In this document: positions 1-9,430 of the stretch, one piece after another | Layout: every line of letters begins with the position of its first letter | Position numbering within the stretch: position 1 is the first letter of the stretch | Position numbers and translations under genes: made by a program | The notes under the pieces: generated by a model | What the model was told of the DNA's origin: nothing | What the model saw: only the letters and a program-made list of their open reading frames with translations | Database searches by the model: none | NCBI RefSeq assembly: GCF_005876835.1 | Contig: NZ_PPSW01000006.1 | Span: forward strand, 124,001 to 188,000 | Direction of reading: 5' to 3' | Source: Pseudoalteromonas phenolica | GTDB taxonomy: Bacteria; Pseudomonadota; Gammaproteobacteria; Enterobacterales; Alteromonadaceae | DNA: 64,000 nucleotides

Positions 1-1
1 A

Positions 2-874
2 GATATTGTCTTATCAAGCGCGGTTCATGGTAATGAGACTGCCCCCATTGAAATTTGTGATGAACTGATCCAAAACATTATCTTAGGCAAATTAGAACTT
101 AAGCAACGTGTGCTGTTTATTTTTGGTAATCCAAAGTCAATTAATATTGGTGAGCGATTTGTAGAAGAGAACTTGAACCGTTTGTTCAGTGGTTCGCATA
201 GCAAAGGTGATGTGCACAATGCAGAAAGAGACAGAGCAAAAGAATTAGAAACTTATGTGTCTGACTTTTTTAATGAGGTAGAAGCTGGGCGTTATCGTTG
301 TCATTATGATTTACACACGGCTATCCGAGGTTCAAAAAACGAGAAATTTGCAGTTTACCCGTTTTTAAATGGCAAGCCTTGGAAAAAATCACAACTTCAG
401 TTCTTACTTTCTTGTGGTGTTAACACCGTATTAATGATGGCAGCACCGGCAACGACATTCAGTTATTTTTCTTCAAATGAATTTGGAGCTGATGCATTTA
501 CCATAGAGCTGGGACAGGTTAAGCCTTTTGGTGAAAATGATATGGCTCGCTTTGAGAAAACCAAGAAAACTCTCACTGCATTAATTAGCCAAGAAAAAGT
601 CGAATATAAGGAATTTAATTCTGAAGACTTTGAGTTGTTCGAAGTGTATCGAACGATTAATAGAACACAAGAAGCATTTAGCTTTACTTTCCCTGACAGC
701 GCAGTGAACTTCACAGGCTTTGCAACGGGTGAGTTGTTAGCAAATGACGGCGAAAAGCAGTATTTTGCAGAAGTTGAAGGTGAAGCCATTATTTTCCCAA
801 ATGCTAAAGTTGCACTAGGTCAACGTGCATTATTAACCGTTATTCCTATGCAAATTAATGAAAACTTCATATAA
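2..874 (+). CDS. astE: Succinylglutamate desuccinylase, 5' end outside window
   Basis: Zinc-dependent amidohydrolase of the M14/AstE-AspA family that releases glutamate and succinate in the last step of the AST arginine pathway. The frame is open from base 2, so the start codon lies upstream of the window. Zinc ligands are visible: HGNE close to the start (His and Glu) and DLHTAIRGS for the third ligand. FTIELGQV carries the likely catalytic Glu. The C-terminal part is the usual beta-rich domain of the family. No other ast gene is in view. A hairpin at 939-974 lies downstream. Confidence 0.9.
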   Translation, partial: DIVLSSAVHGNETAPIEICDELIQNIILGKLELKQRVLFIFGNPKSINIGERFVEENLNRLFSGSHSKGDVHNAERDRAKELETYVSDFFNEVEAGRYRCHYDLHTAIRGSKNEKFAVYPFLNGKPWKKSQLQFLLSCGVNTVLMMAAPATTFSYFSSNEFGADAFTIELGQVKPFGENDMARFEKTKKTLTALISQEKVEYKEFNSEDFELFEVYRTINRTQEAFSFTFPDSAVNFTGFATGELLANDGEKQYFAEVEGEAIIFPNAKVALGQRALLTVIPMQINENFI

Positions 875-938
875 GTAACTGAATTAAAAGCTAATAACAT
901 AGCGTATTCTTTTCTTTCCAGTAATATTTATGCAAATT

Positions 939-974
939 AAGTGTTATTCATCTATGATCAGTTGAATAACACTT
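939..974. terminator. Inverted repeat downstream of astE, possible terminator
   Basis: AAGTGTTATTCA at 939-950 is exactly complementary to 963-974, with a 12-base loop that itself contains TGATCA. No strong T-run follows (TTTACG), so terminator activity is uncertain. Its right arm overlaps the palindrome at 969-992, so the two hairpins cannot form at the same time in RNA. Confidence 0.45.
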
Positions 975-992
975 TACGTTAACGTAAAGTGT
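969..992. promoter_or_regulatory. Perfect 24-bp palindrome, probable LiuR operator of bkd
   Basis: The half-site ACACTTTACGTT is followed directly by its exact reverse complement. The core TTTACGTTAACGTAAA has the form I recall for LiuR (MerR family) sites in gammaproteobacteria. Related sites lie in the liuR-thiolase region at 53336-53355 and 53517-53540. It is about 130 bp upstream of the first bkd gene, which makes a control role for branched-chain keto acid dehydrogenase likely. Confidence 0.7.
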
Positions 993-1121
993 CGATAGGT
1001 TTAATTTAAACCAATTGCATAAATCGCACAGATTATTCATAAAACAACATAGCGAACGAATAAATACTTTTGAGTAGTTATTTGCATGCAAATGGATAAT
1101 GACAACAAGAGAAGGTAGGTT

Positions 1122-2339
1122 ATGATTAACCCGAATAACATATCTCTAAATATCAGCCACGCGCTGGAATTTATTGATGGCCATGCACTGAATATCCCCA
1201 CCTTAAAAATTCTCGGTGACAATGGTGAGATCCTTGATGGTGCAACCGCACCAGAGCTAGATAAAGAAACAGCATTAAAAATATATAGCACTATGCGCTT
1301 CATTCGTTTACTAGATGAACGTATGCAGGCTGCACAGCGTCAAGGTCGTGTTAGTTTTTACATGCAATGTCTTGGTGAAGAAGCCGCAGTGACAGCAAGT
1401 GCTGCAGCGCTTAAACATGATGACATGATTATGGCCCAATACCGCGAGCAAGCAGCGCTTGCTTATCGTGGTTTTAGCCTAGATAACTTTATGAATCAAA
1501 TGTTTTCCAATGAACTTGATTTAGGTAAAGGTCGTCAGATGCCAATCCACTATGGCTCTAACGAACTTAATTATATGACGATTTCTTCACCGCTTGGTAC
1601 GCAAATCCCGCAAGCGACAGGGTATGCGTATGGTCAAAAATTGAATCATATCGATGCTGCAACCGGTGAACTAGCTTCTGAAATCGATAACGTGACAATT
1701 TGTTATTTCGGTGAAGGTGCTGCATCTGAAGGTGACTTCCATGCGGGTTTAAACATGGCTGCTGTGCATAAAGCACCGGTTGTATTCTTCGCGCGTAATA
1801 ATGGTTATGCGATTTCAACGCCAGCTGATGAACAATTTAAAGGCGACGGTATTGCTGCGCGTGGTGTCGGTTATGGTATTAAGACTATTCGTGTTGATGG
1901 TACTGACACACTGGCTGTTTATGCCGCAACACAAGCTGCACGTAAGATTGCAGCAGAGCAGGGCGACCCTGTACTAATTGAATCTATTGCTTATCGCTTA
2001 GGTGCTCACTCAACATCAGATGATCCATCTGGCTACCGTAGTAAAGATGAAGAAGCAGAATTCAGAGCGGCTTGTCCAATCGAGCGATTCAAAAGCTGGC
2101 TATTAAAGCAAGGCTGGTTAAATGAAGCAGAAGACGAAGCGGCAAAAGATAAGATCCGTGAAGAAATACTTGCGGCATTAAAGGTTGCTGAGAAAGTTCA
2201 GAAACCAGCACTAGAAGAGCTCGTTTCTGATGTATACGACACGCCAATTCCTGCACTTCAAAAACAATATGAAGAATTAAAAGAACATATTAAGCAACAT
2301 CCAGAAGCGTACCCAGTGACTGCAGGGAGAATCAAATAA
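1122..2339 (+). CDS. bkdA1: Branched-chain 2-oxoacid dehydrogenase E1 alpha subunit
   Basis: Thiamine-diphosphate-dependent decarboxylase subunit of the complex that converts the 2-oxo acids of Leu, Ile and Val to acyl-CoAs. The protein has 405 residues, normal for the BCKDH alpha type. [18 protein letters not shown] and the following [12 protein letters not shown] form the ThDP-binding region. [17 protein letters not shown] is the phosphorylation-loop-like segment typical of BCKDH E1 alpha. The ATG at 1122 follows GAGAAGGTAGGTT, a good ribosome site. The stop overlaps the next start (TAATG), so E1 alpha and beta are translationally coupled. Confidence 0.93.
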   Translation: MINPNNISLNISHALEFIDGHALNIPTLKILGDNGEILDGATAPELDKETALKIYSTMRFIRLLDERMQAAQRQGRVSFYMQCLGEEAAVTASAAALKHDDMIMAQYREQAALAYRGFSLDNFMNQMFSNELDLGKGRQMPIHYGSNELNYMTISSPLGTQIPQATGYAYGQKLNHIDAATGELASEIDNVTICYFGEGAASEGDFHAGLNMAAVHKAPVVFFARNNGYAISTPADEQFKGDGIAARGVGYGIKTIRVDGTDTLAVYAATQAARKIAAEQGDPVLIESIAYRLGAHSTSDDPSGYRSKDEEAEFRAACPIERFKSWLLKQGWLNEAEDEAAKDKIREEILAALKVAEKVQKPALEELVSDVYDTPIPALQKQYEELKEHIKQHPEAYPVTAGRIK

Positions 2340-3316
2340 TGGCTAAAATGAACATGCTACACGCCATTAACTCGGCGCTAGACATCACTATGGCAGAGCA
2401 TCCGCAAGCGTGTATCTTCGGTGAAGATGTGGGTTATTTCGGCGGTGTGTTCCGTGCGACATCAGGCTTACAAGAAAAATACGGTAAGCACCGCGTATTC
2501 AATACACCTCTGACAGAGCAAGGTATCCTTGGTTTCGCAAACGGTTTAGCTGCTTTTGGCGCACCGGCACTGGCTGAAATTCAGTTTGCTGATTATATCT
2601 TCCCGGCATTCGATCAGATCGTGAACGAATCTGCAAAATTCCGTTACCGTAGTGGTAACGAGTTCAATGTTGGCAATCTAACAATTCGAACGCCTTACGG
2701 CGGTGGTATTGCGGGTGGTTTATACCATTCACAATCTCCAGAAGCTTACTTTGCGCATACGCCAGGTTTGAAGCTAGTTGTACCTCGTAACCCTTACCAA
2801 GCTAAAGGCTTATTGCGTGCATGTATTAAAGACGATAACCCGGTCATTTTCTTCGAACCTAAGCGTTTATATCGTGCCTCAGTCGGTGAAGTGCCAGAAG
2901 AAGATTACGAAATTGAACTAGGTAAAGCTGAAGTCGTAAAAGAAGGTTCAGATGTGACGCTACTCGCTTGGGGTGCGCAGATGGAAATCATCGAGCAGGC
3001 TGCTGAAAAAGCACAAGAAGCGGGTATTAGCTGTGAGATTATTGACTTACGCAGTATTCTGCCTTGGGATGTTGAAACGATTGCTAAATCAGTCACCAAA
3101 ACAGGTCGCTTGATTATTAGTCACGAAGCACCGATCACCAATGGCTTTGGTGCTGAGATTGCTGCAACTATTCAGCAAGAATGTTTCTTACATTTAGAAT
3201 CGCCGATTTTGCGAGTGTGTGGCTTAGATACCCCTTACCCACTAGCACTTGAAAAAGAGTATGTACCAGATGCACTTAAAGTGTTCTCTGCGATCAAAAA
3301 GTCGGTTGAGTTTTAA
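2339..3316 (+). CDS. bkdA2: Branched-chain 2-oxoacid dehydrogenase E1 beta subunit
   Basis: Transketolase-like beta subunit that pairs with E1 alpha to form the ThDP site. It has 325 residues, the usual length. [15 protein letters not shown] and [17 protein letters not shown] near the N-terminus are typical, as are the central [19 protein letters not shown] and the C-terminal transketolase domain with [10 protein letters not shown]. Its start overlaps the E1 alpha stop by one base. The E2 gene starts 9 bases downstream, so this is the middle gene of a three-gene operon. Confidence 0.93.
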   Translation: MAKMNMLHAINSALDITMAEHPQACIFGEDVGYFGGVFRATSGLQEKYGKHRVFNTPLTEQGILGFANGLAAFGAPALAEIQFADYIFPAFDQIVNESAKFRYRSGNEFNVGNLTIRTPYGGGIAGGLYHSQSPEAYFAHTPGLKLVVPRNPYQAKGLLRACIKDDNPVIFFEPKRLYRASVGEVPEEDYEIELGKAEVVKEGSDVTLLAWGAQMEIIEQAAEKAQEAGISCEIIDLRSILPWDVETIAKSVTKTGRLIISHEAPITNGFGAEIAATIQQECFLHLESPILRVCGLDTPYPLALEKEYVPDALKVFSAIKKSVEF

Positions 3317-3325
3317 GGATTAGAC

Positions 3326-4888
3326 ATGTCAAAAGAATTTATCTTACCAGACATTGGCGAAGGCATTGTAGAGTGCGAAATTGTTGAATGGTTAGTTTCG
3401 GTCGGTGATGAAGTAAAAGAAGATCAACCTATCTGTGATGTTATGACCGACAAAGCCTTGGTACAAATTCCTGCAGTCCATGATGGTGTGATTACACAAT
3501 TACACTATGAAAAAGGCGAAATTGCCAAAGTACATGAGCCGCTTTTTGCTATGGATGTTGCGGGCGCAGCACCTGTCGAAGTAGCTAATGACACTGAAGT
3601 ATCACCAGATACTTCAAGCTCACATTTAGAAGACTTTATTCTGCCAGACATTGGTGAAGGTATTGTTGAGTGTGAAATCGTTGAGTGGTTAGTCAGCGAA
3701 GGTGACACCATTGTTGAAGACCAAGCTGTGTGTGACGTAATGACAGACAAAGCCTTGGTACAGATCCCAGCTAAATACGATGGTGTAGTTGAAAAGCTAT
3801 ACTATAAAAAAGGCGAAATTGCGCAAGTTCATAGTCCGTTATTCCAAATGCGTTTAGCTGGTGGTAATGGCAATGTTCAAACTTCTTCGGTAGCTGAAAA
3901 TAAGCCAGCTGCAAAAGCTGAAACACAAAATACTGCAGTGAAAACGCAATTACCAAAAAATGGTAAAGCAATCGCGTCTCCCGCTGTTCGTCGTTTAGCG
4001 CGTGAGCAAGATATCGACATTAACTTAGTACCTGGCTCTGGCAAAAATGGCCGAGTGTATAAAGAAGATATTGCTAGGTTTGTAAGCGGTGAGACTGAGC
4101 AACATGCGGTTGTTGAAACTAAACCAGCTTCAACAAACAACACTGCGCCGGTTTCTGAGGTTGCTCAAGCAGTTACTTCAGGTGGCACACGAGTAGAGCC
4201 TATTCGTGGCATGAAAGCAGCAATGGCAAAACAGATGGTAGCGTCTGTATCGACCATTCCACACTTTACATTCAGTGATGAAATCGATTTAACCGACCTT
4301 ATTGCACTTCGTAAAGAACTCAAAGAACAGTATGCGAAAGAGGGCATTAAGTTAACGATGATGCCATTCTTTATCAAAGCACTCTCGCTTGCGATTAAAG
4401 AGTTTCCAATCGTTAACTCACAAGTAAACGACGACTGCACAGAGATCACCTATTTTGATGACCACAATATCGGTATGGCCGTAGATTCGAAACTTGGTTT
4501 ATTGGTGCCAAATATTAAAGGTTGTCAGAGTAAATCTATAATCGATGTTGCACAGGATGTAACACGATTAACTGATGCAGCTCGAGAAGGGCGAGTGTCA
4601 CCTGATGATTTGAAGGGCGGCACAATTTCAATTTCGAATATAGGTGCGATTGGTGGCACAACCGCAACGCCAATTATCAATAAGCCTGAAGTTGCCATTG
4701 TTGCACTCGGTAAATTACAGCACCTACCACGTTTTGATTCGCAAGGTAATGTTGTATCTCGTGCAATTATGCAAGTCAGTTGGTCTGGTGACCATAGAGT
4801 GATTGATGGTGGCACGATTGCTCGATTCAATAACCTATGGAAAGCTTATCTTGAAAACCCTGCGAAAATGATGATGGCGATGCGCTAA
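3326..4888 (+). CDS. bkdB: Branched-chain 2-oxoacid dehydrogenase E2 (acyltransferase), two lipoyl domains
   Basis: Dihydrolipoyl acyltransferase core of the complex, 520 residues. It has two near-identical lipoyl domains (about residues 4-78 and 103-177), each with VMTDKALVQIP; the lipoylated lysines are K43 and K142. Next come a linker, the E1/E3-binding domain (SPAVRRLAREQDIDINLVPG to about residue 252), a second linker and the catalytic domain. The active-site segment SWSGDHRVIDGGT is present near the C-terminus. Most bacterial BCKDH E2 proteins carry one lipoyl domain, so the duplication is notable. No E3 (lpd) follows; a terminator lies just downstream. Confidence 0.93.
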   Translation: MSKEFILPDIGEGIVECEIVEWLVSVGDEVKEDQPICDVMTDKALVQIPAVHDGVITQLHYEKGEIAKVHEPLFAMDVAGAAPVEVANDTEVSPDTSSSHLEDFILPDIGEGIVECEIVEWLVSEGDTIVEDQAVCDVMTDKALVQIPAKYDGVVEKLYYKKGEIAQVHSPLFQMRLAGGNGNVQTSSVAENKPAAKAETQNTAVKTQLPKNGKAIASPAVRRLAREQDIDINLVPGSGKNGRVYKEDIARFVSGETEQHAVVETKPASTNNTAPVSEVAQAVTSGGTRVEPIRGMKAAMAKQMVASVSTIPHFTFSDEIDLTDLIALRKELKEQYAKEGIKLTMMPFFIKALSLAIKEFPIVNSQVNDDCTEITYFDDHNIGMAVDSKLGLLVPNIKGCQSKSIIDVAQDVTRLTDAAREGRVSPDDLKGGTISISNIGAIGGTTATPIINKPEVAIVALGKLQHLPRFDSQGNVVSRAIMQVSWSGDHRVIDGGTIARFNNLWKAYLENPAKMMMAMR

Positions 4889-4911
4889 GTTATTTTTTCA
4901 AAATAAGTTTG

Positions 4912-4939
4912 TAAAGCCCCGCCAAGAGCGGGGTTTTTT
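4912..4939 (+). terminator. Rho-independent terminator of the bkd operon
   Basis: CCCCGC at 4917-4922 pairs with GCGGGG at 4928-4933 around the loop CAAGA, extended by AAAG/TTTT pairing and followed by a run of six T. It lies 24 bases after the E2 stop. Confidence 0.9.
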
Positions 4940-5069
4940 GTTAATAACCACTTCACGTTATTATTCTAATTCTACTTTGCCGGTATTTCTTTCTTGTACC
5001 TGTCCTCCCTTAATTTATGAGTAAATGTATATTTTGTTACATATTCCAGTTAACAAAATATCAAATAAA

Positions 5070-5085
5070 ATATTGTATACAATAT
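5070..5085. promoter_or_regulatory. 16-bp palindrome ATATTGTATACAATAT, possible GntR-type operator
   Basis: A perfect palindrome with a TTGTATACAA core lies about 65 bp upstream of the TonB receptor start, in an AT-rich promoter region. This core resembles sites of FCD-type GntR regulators. No GntR gene is in the window, so the regulator must be elsewhere. A related half-site, AATTGTATG, follows at 5087. Confidence 0.45.
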
Positions 5086-5150
5086 AAATTGTATGTATTG
5101 TGTTACGCGTCATTATGAAAAACGCAAAACTCACAGGAGTAGGACAACTC

Positions 5151-8138
5151 ATGAAGTACAATAATAAAAAAGGTAACTATCTAAGAAAAAGCCTTGCAGC
5201 TACTGCAATCGCTGCAGCATTAAGTTGGCACGCGCCAACGTTAGCTGTAGACGGTAGCAGTGTTGTTAAGGGTCATATCGAAGCAAGTACGGGCTCTGAT
5301 ATTATTGGTGCAACATTGACTTTCAAACACAAAACTAAAGGTTTGAAATATACAGTGACAACCAATGCTGAAGGTGAGTACTTGTTACGTAATGTACCTG
5401 TCGGTACTTACGACGTAACAATCGTAAAAGATGGTTATCAAAGTGTACTGCAAGAAAATGTAAACGTTACCATTGGTCAATCTATGATCATTGATGCACA
5501 AATGTCGCAAGCTGGTCAAAATATTGAGCGTATCGCTGTAACAGGTGCTTCAATTCGTCGAGTTGATTTAAGTAACTCGACATCAGGTGTGACATTCAGT
5601 GATGAAGAATTAAACATGATGCCTGTAAATACGGGTTTCGAAAGCATTGCACTCCTTGCACCGGGTACGTCTGCGCCTGGTGGCAGCAGTTTCAATGGTG
5701 CATCAAGCTTTGGTGGTGCGTCATCAGCTGAAAATGGTTACTACTTTAATGGTTTGAATGTTGCTTCAATCAAAACAGGCCTAGGTTCAATTCGCTTACC
5801 TTGGGAAGCGATTTCTCAAACGCAAATCAAAACGGGTGGTGTAAGCCCTGAGTTTGGTGGTGCGATGGGTGGTATTGTAAACGCGGTATCTAAGTCGGGT
5901 GAGAACGATTTTGATTTTGGTGCAGAAGTGCGCTGGGACCCTTCAAGCTTAGAGTCTCACCATGACTCTATTTTCCAAAGCAATGGCACTATTTCAACAA
6001 ATAATCAACGTGATGAATACGACTTTAAAGAGTTTCAGGTATGGGCTTCAGGCGCATTAGTTGAAGATAAACTTTTTGCTTATGCATTATTTTCACCCCG
6101 TCGCTCAGATAGTGAGGGTGCAGGGCAAACGACCTTCAGCTCAACATCAACAGAAGAAGATCGTTGGTTCACTAAGTTAGACTGGTTCATTAATGAAGAT
6201 CATTCATTTGGTTTCTCAGCGATGAATAACAAGCGTACTTGGGATACAACTAACTTTGTCTATGATTGGCAAACGAATGTCATCGGCGATCAAAAAGGGG
6301 TTGCTGCACCAGGTGAAGATGGTGGTAAAGTTTTCAGTGTTAACTATAACGGCTACTTAACAGATTCTATGTCAGTTTCTGCTGTAGTTGGTCAGGTTAC
6401 TGAGAATGTTGAAAATGTGGTTGCATCCACAGATCCTGGTGTATGGGATTCTAGAAATGGCTGGACAACATTAAGCCAACATACAACATCAACTGTATCT
6501 GAAGAGAAGTATGTACGTGAGCAAGCGCGTGTTGATTTTACTTTGGACTTAGATGAGCACGCTTTACAGTTCGGTATTGACTATAACAAAGTAAAAGTAA
6601 AATTTAGCTCAGGTCAAAATGGTATTGGCGATGGTATGGGCTGGTGGGAAATCAAAAACGCAGGTGTTGATGATATCTCAGGCGCGGCTGAGGGTGACTC
6701 TTTTATCGAACGACGTGTTAGAACACGTGATGTAGATTCTGATTCAACTTCAATTGCGTTCTATATTAATGATACTTGGCAAGCAACTGACAATTTAGTG
6801 CTTAATTTAGGTCTACGTTATAGTGAGTTCGAAAACACGGTAACAGACGGTAGAGCATACGTTGATATGAAGGACCAAATCTCACCTCGTCTTCAAGCAA
6901 TCTATGACTTACACGGTGATGGTACAGCTAAAGTGTTCGCAACATTTGGCCGTTATTACCAACCTGTTTCTGCAAACATGAATATCACGCAAGGCTCTGC
7001 GTCAGTTGAATGGTTCGAATACCATGAAATGGGCGATGTAAATGCAGATGGTACACCAGTACTGTTAGCTGATGGTTCACCAAGTCGTGGCGATATGTTA
7101 CGTGACCGTCGCTGGCGTCAACGTGGTATTACTGAACCTGGCCTTATCGCTTCTTCAAGCTTGAAACCTATGTATTCTGATGAAATCACCATTGGTTATC
7201 AGCAGGAAATTTTTGACACTATGTCAGCGGGTGTACGTGTGGTTCACCGTGACCTAGGTCGCAGTGTAGAAGACACAGATGTAGGTCCTGTACTTGCTAA
7301 AAAATTAGCTGAAATGGGTATCACAGATAATGTGGGTCAAGGCTCATATTATGTGTTGAACAACCCAGGTGAAGCGATTGAAATGTCTTATGACTTTGAT
7401 GGCGATGGTACAGTTGATGTAATTAACTTATCTGCTGAAGAGCTAGCTTTACCTGCAGCAGTACGTAAGTACACAGCGGTTGAGTTCACTTTAGATGGCA
7501 ACGTTACGGATGATTTAAGAATAAATGCATCTTACACTTGGTCTAAAAACTACGGTAACACAGAAGGCCTAGTTAAAACTGATAATAACCAGGCAGATCC
7601 AGGTTGGACGACTTCATACGACTATGCTGACCTAATGGACCATGGCTACGGTAACTTACCAAATGACCACCGTCATGCATTCAAATTTTCTGGCTCGTAT
7701 AATATCACGGATAACCTAATTGCTGGTTTAGTTGCTCGTACTACTTCAGGTCGTCCGCAAAGTTATTTCTCAGTACACCCTAAGAATGTCGATAGTTGTG
7801 CAGAAGGTAACCCATGGGATGCATGTATCAGTCGCTACTATGATCATGCCTCACACTATGACGAAAATGGTAACCCAGCACCTCGTGGTAGCGCAGGCAC
7901 ACTACCATGGGTAACGAATGTTGATCTTTCAATGTCATATTTCACAGAGCTAATGGGTAATGAAGTATCACTGAAAGCCACCGTTTATAACTTACTAAAT
8001 GCTGATAGTGCATTAAACATCAACGAAGAACGTACTCGTTATGGTGATGATGGTATTGAGTTAAACCCAGATTACGGCATGGTGACAGGTCGTCAAGCGG
8101 CACGCTATGTCTCACTGACTGCACGTATGGTTTTCTAA
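5151..8138 (+). CDS. TonB-dependent outer-membrane receptor with carboxypeptidase-like N-terminal domain (Oar-like)
   Basis: Large outer-membrane receptor, 995 residues from the chosen start. The ATG at 5151 follows CAGGAGTAGG and opens with a basic stretch and a hydrophobic segment (SLAATAIAAALSWHA), a normal signal peptide; an in-frame ATG at 5115 is less convincing. A CarboxypepD_reg-like beta-sandwich follows (about residues 35-125, EGEYLLRNVPVGTYDVTI), then a TonB-box-like IERIAVTG, a plug region and a beta-barrel ending in Phe (ARMVF). The substrate is unknown. The hydroxyproline-type enzyme downstream suggests peptides or amino acids, but a terminator separates the two genes. Confidence 0.9.
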   Translation: MKYNNKKGNYLRKSLAATAIAAALSWHAPTLAVDGSSVVKGHIEASTGSDIIGATLTFKHKTKGLKYTVTTNAEGEYLLRNVPVGTYDVTIVKDGYQSVLQENVNVTIGQSMIIDAQMSQAGQNIERIAVTGASIRRVDLSNSTSGVTFSDEELNMMPVNTGFESIALLAPGTSAPGGSSFNGASSFGGASSAENGYYFNGLNVASIKTGLGSIRLPWEAISQTQIKTGGVSPEFGGAMGGIVNAVSKSGENDFDFGAEVRWDPSSLESHHDSIFQSNGTISTNNQRDEYDFKEFQVWASGALVEDKLFAYALFSPRRSDSEGAGQTTFSSTSTEEDRWFTKLDWFINEDHSFGFSAMNNKRTWDTTNFVYDWQTNVIGDQKGVAAPGEDGGKVFSVNYNGYLTDSMSVSAVVGQVTENVENVVASTDPGVWDSRNGWTTLSQHTTSTVSEEKYVREQARVDFTLDLDEHALQFGIDYNKVKVKFSSGQNGIGDGMGWWEIKNAGVDDISGAAEGDSFIERRVRTRDVDSDSTSIAFYINDTWQATDNLVLNLGLRYSEFENTVTDGRAYVDMKDQISPRLQAIYDLHGDGTAKVFATFGRYYQPVSANMNITQGSASVEWFEYHEMGDVNADGTPVLLADGSPSRGDMLRDRRWRQRGITEPGLIASSSLKPMYSDEITIGYQQEIFDTMSAGVRVVHRDLGRSVEDTDVGPVLAKKLAEMGITDNVGQGSYYVLNNPGEAIEMSYDFDGDGTVDVINLSAEELALPAAVRKYTAVEFTLDGNVTDDLRINASYTWSKNYGNTEGLVKTDNNQADPGWTTSYDYADLMDHGYGNLPNDHRHAFKFSGSYNITDNLIAGLVARTTSGRPQSYFSVHPKNVDSCAEGNPWDACISRYYDHASHYDENGNPAPRGSAGTLPWVTNVDLSMSYFTELMGNEVSLKATVYNLLNADSALNINEERTRYGDDGIELNPDYGMVTGRQAARYVSLTARMVF

Positions 8139-8161
8139 TCTCCCTGAAAATACCCGTGCGA

Positions 8162-8220
8162 GCTGAGCGAAGTACCTACGCTCAGCATTCACCCAATGCC
8201 AAGCTTGCTTGGCATTTTTT
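8162..8220 (+). terminator. Double hairpin terminator after the TonB receptor
   Basis: Two hairpins occur in a row. GCTGAGCG (8162-8169) pairs with CGCTCAGC (8179-8186). AATGCCAAG (8195-8203) pairs with CTTGGCATT (8208-8216) and is followed by T residues to 8220. The second is a standard intrinsic terminator. It ends 16 bases before the next start codon, so some readthrough into the dehydratase gene is possible. Confidence 0.82.
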
Positions 8221-8236
8221 GATCTAAGGAAGTTTC

Positions 8237-9262
8237 ATGTCAGATTTTATAAAACAATTAGAAACACTAAAAATTCAGTCTGGTACACAAATAAAGTGCA
8301 TTGATATGCATACAGGAGGTGAACCGCTTAGAGTAATTAAAAGCGGGTTCGCACATCTGAAAGGCAAGCGCATAGTTGAAAAGCGGCTTGAATGTCTTGA
8401 ACATCAAGATCATTTACGAACAGCTATTATGGGAGAGCCAAGAGGCCACACAGATATGTATGGTGCTTTAATCACAGAGAGTGAAAGAGCAGACAGTGAC
8501 TTTGGTGTGTTATTTCTTCACAACGAAGGATACAGCACTATGTGCGGTCATGCGATCATCGCATTGTCTACATTGGCTGAAAAAGCAGGCCATTTTAAAG
8601 AAAAAAAAGAACTAAAAATTGACTCACCATCAGGGCAGGTAACTGCCTATTATAATAATGGGCAGGCGTATTTTGATAATGTGGCCAGTTTTGTAGTGAA
8701 ACTCGATCACCAAATTAATCATCCTGCTCTTGGGTATTTTTCAACTGATGTCGCTTTCGGTGGTGCCTATTATGCTTTCGTAGATGCAGACAAGCTTGAT
8801 ATCTCGCTGTCAAAAGCAAATGCTGCACAATTATCTGAGCTTGGTGAAGAAATTAAAGCTTTAGTTAACGACTCTTTAGCGCTTTCACACCCAGAAGATG
8901 AAAGTTTGAGTTTTCTATATGGTGTGATTTTTTATTCGTCATCTCAAATTAAAGACAAAGAAAGCCATAGTAAACACGTGTGTATTTTTGCTGATGGTGA
9001 ATTAGATAGGAGTCCAACAGGGACGGGTGTGAGCGCAAGAGCTGCAATACTTCATGCTAGAAAGCAAATAAAAGTGGGTGATAAAATTACCATTGAAAGT
9101 ATTGTTGATAGTAGTTTTGATGTAACAATCCAAAAAGAATCACAATTTCATGATTATAACGCTGTAATACCACGAGTATTTGGTACAGCATATATCACTG
9201 CATTTTCTAACTTTGTTTTAGAAGACTCAGATCCATTTAAACATGGCTTTTTCCTAAAATAA
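8237..9262 (+). CDS. Proline racemase family enzyme, trans-3-hydroxy-L-proline dehydratase type
   Basis: Member of the proline racemase superfamily, 341 residues. The first catalytic Cys is present (C103 in MCGHAII). The second active-site position is Thr (T261 in DRSPTGTG), where proline racemases and 4-hydroxyproline epimerases have Cys. In this superfamily Cys/Thr marks trans-3-hydroxy-L-proline dehydratase (EC 4.2.1.77), which yields pyrroline-2-carboxylate. CIDMHTGGEP near the N-terminus is the conserved family start. The ATG at 8237 follows AAGGAAG. No pyrroline-2-carboxylate reductase is adjacent. A regulator or transporter of the pathway is also missing here, unless the TonB receptor upstream serves it. 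Confidence 0.85.
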   Translation: MSDFIKQLETLKIQSGTQIKCIDMHTGGEPLRVIKSGFAHLKGKRIVEKRLECLEHQDHLRTAIMGEPRGHTDMYGALITESERADSDFGVLFLHNEGYSTMCGHAIIALSTLAEKAGHFKEKKELKIDSPSGQVTAYYNNGQAYFDNVASFVVKLDHQINHPALGYFSTDVAFGGAYYAFVDADKLDISLSKANAAQLSELGEEIKALVNDSLALSHPEDESLSFLYGVIFYSSSQIKDKESHSKHVCIFADGELDRSPTGTGVSARAAILHARKQIKVGDKITIESIVDSSFDVTIQKESQFHDYNAVIPRVFGTAYITAFSNFVLEDSDPFKHGFFLK

Positions 9263-9297
9263 CTCGCTCTAATCAACCAGAACGAAAATTAAACTTG

Positions 9298-9335
9298 AAT
9301 ATATGGAAAATCGAATATATGATTTTCCATATATT
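9298..9335. promoter_or_regulatory. 15-bp inverted repeat upstream of gapdh-arsJ, candidate ArsR-type operator
   Basis: AATATATGGAAAATC (9298-9312) and its exact complement (9321-9335) are separated by 8 bases. GAATATATG also occurs twice in direct orientation, at 9297 and 9313, a 16-base spacing. The element lies just upstream of the -35 box at 9342. No T-run follows, so an operator is more likely than a terminator for the preceding gene. Confidence 0.55.
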
Positions 9336-9341
9336 TGGTGT

Positions 9342-9369
9342 TTGACAGTTTTCTCTTCAAAACTAGTAA
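9342..9369 (+). promoter_or_regulatory. Probable sigma-70 promoter of gapdh-arsJ
   Basis: A consensus -35 box TTGACA (9342-9347), a 16-base spacer and TAGTAA (9364-9369) as -10. It lies about 60 bases upstream of the GAPDH start and directly after the inverted repeat. Confidence 0.6.
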
Positions 9370-9430
9370 TCACATTTTCAAGAAAGTTGACCATAATCGA
9401 TGTGTCTTCGTTTAATTTCTGGGAGTTAAC

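Noticed and set aside
9298-9335. Inverted repeat as a terminator of the hydroxyproline-type gene
   Set aside because: No T-run follows and it abuts a consensus -35 box; an operator fits better.
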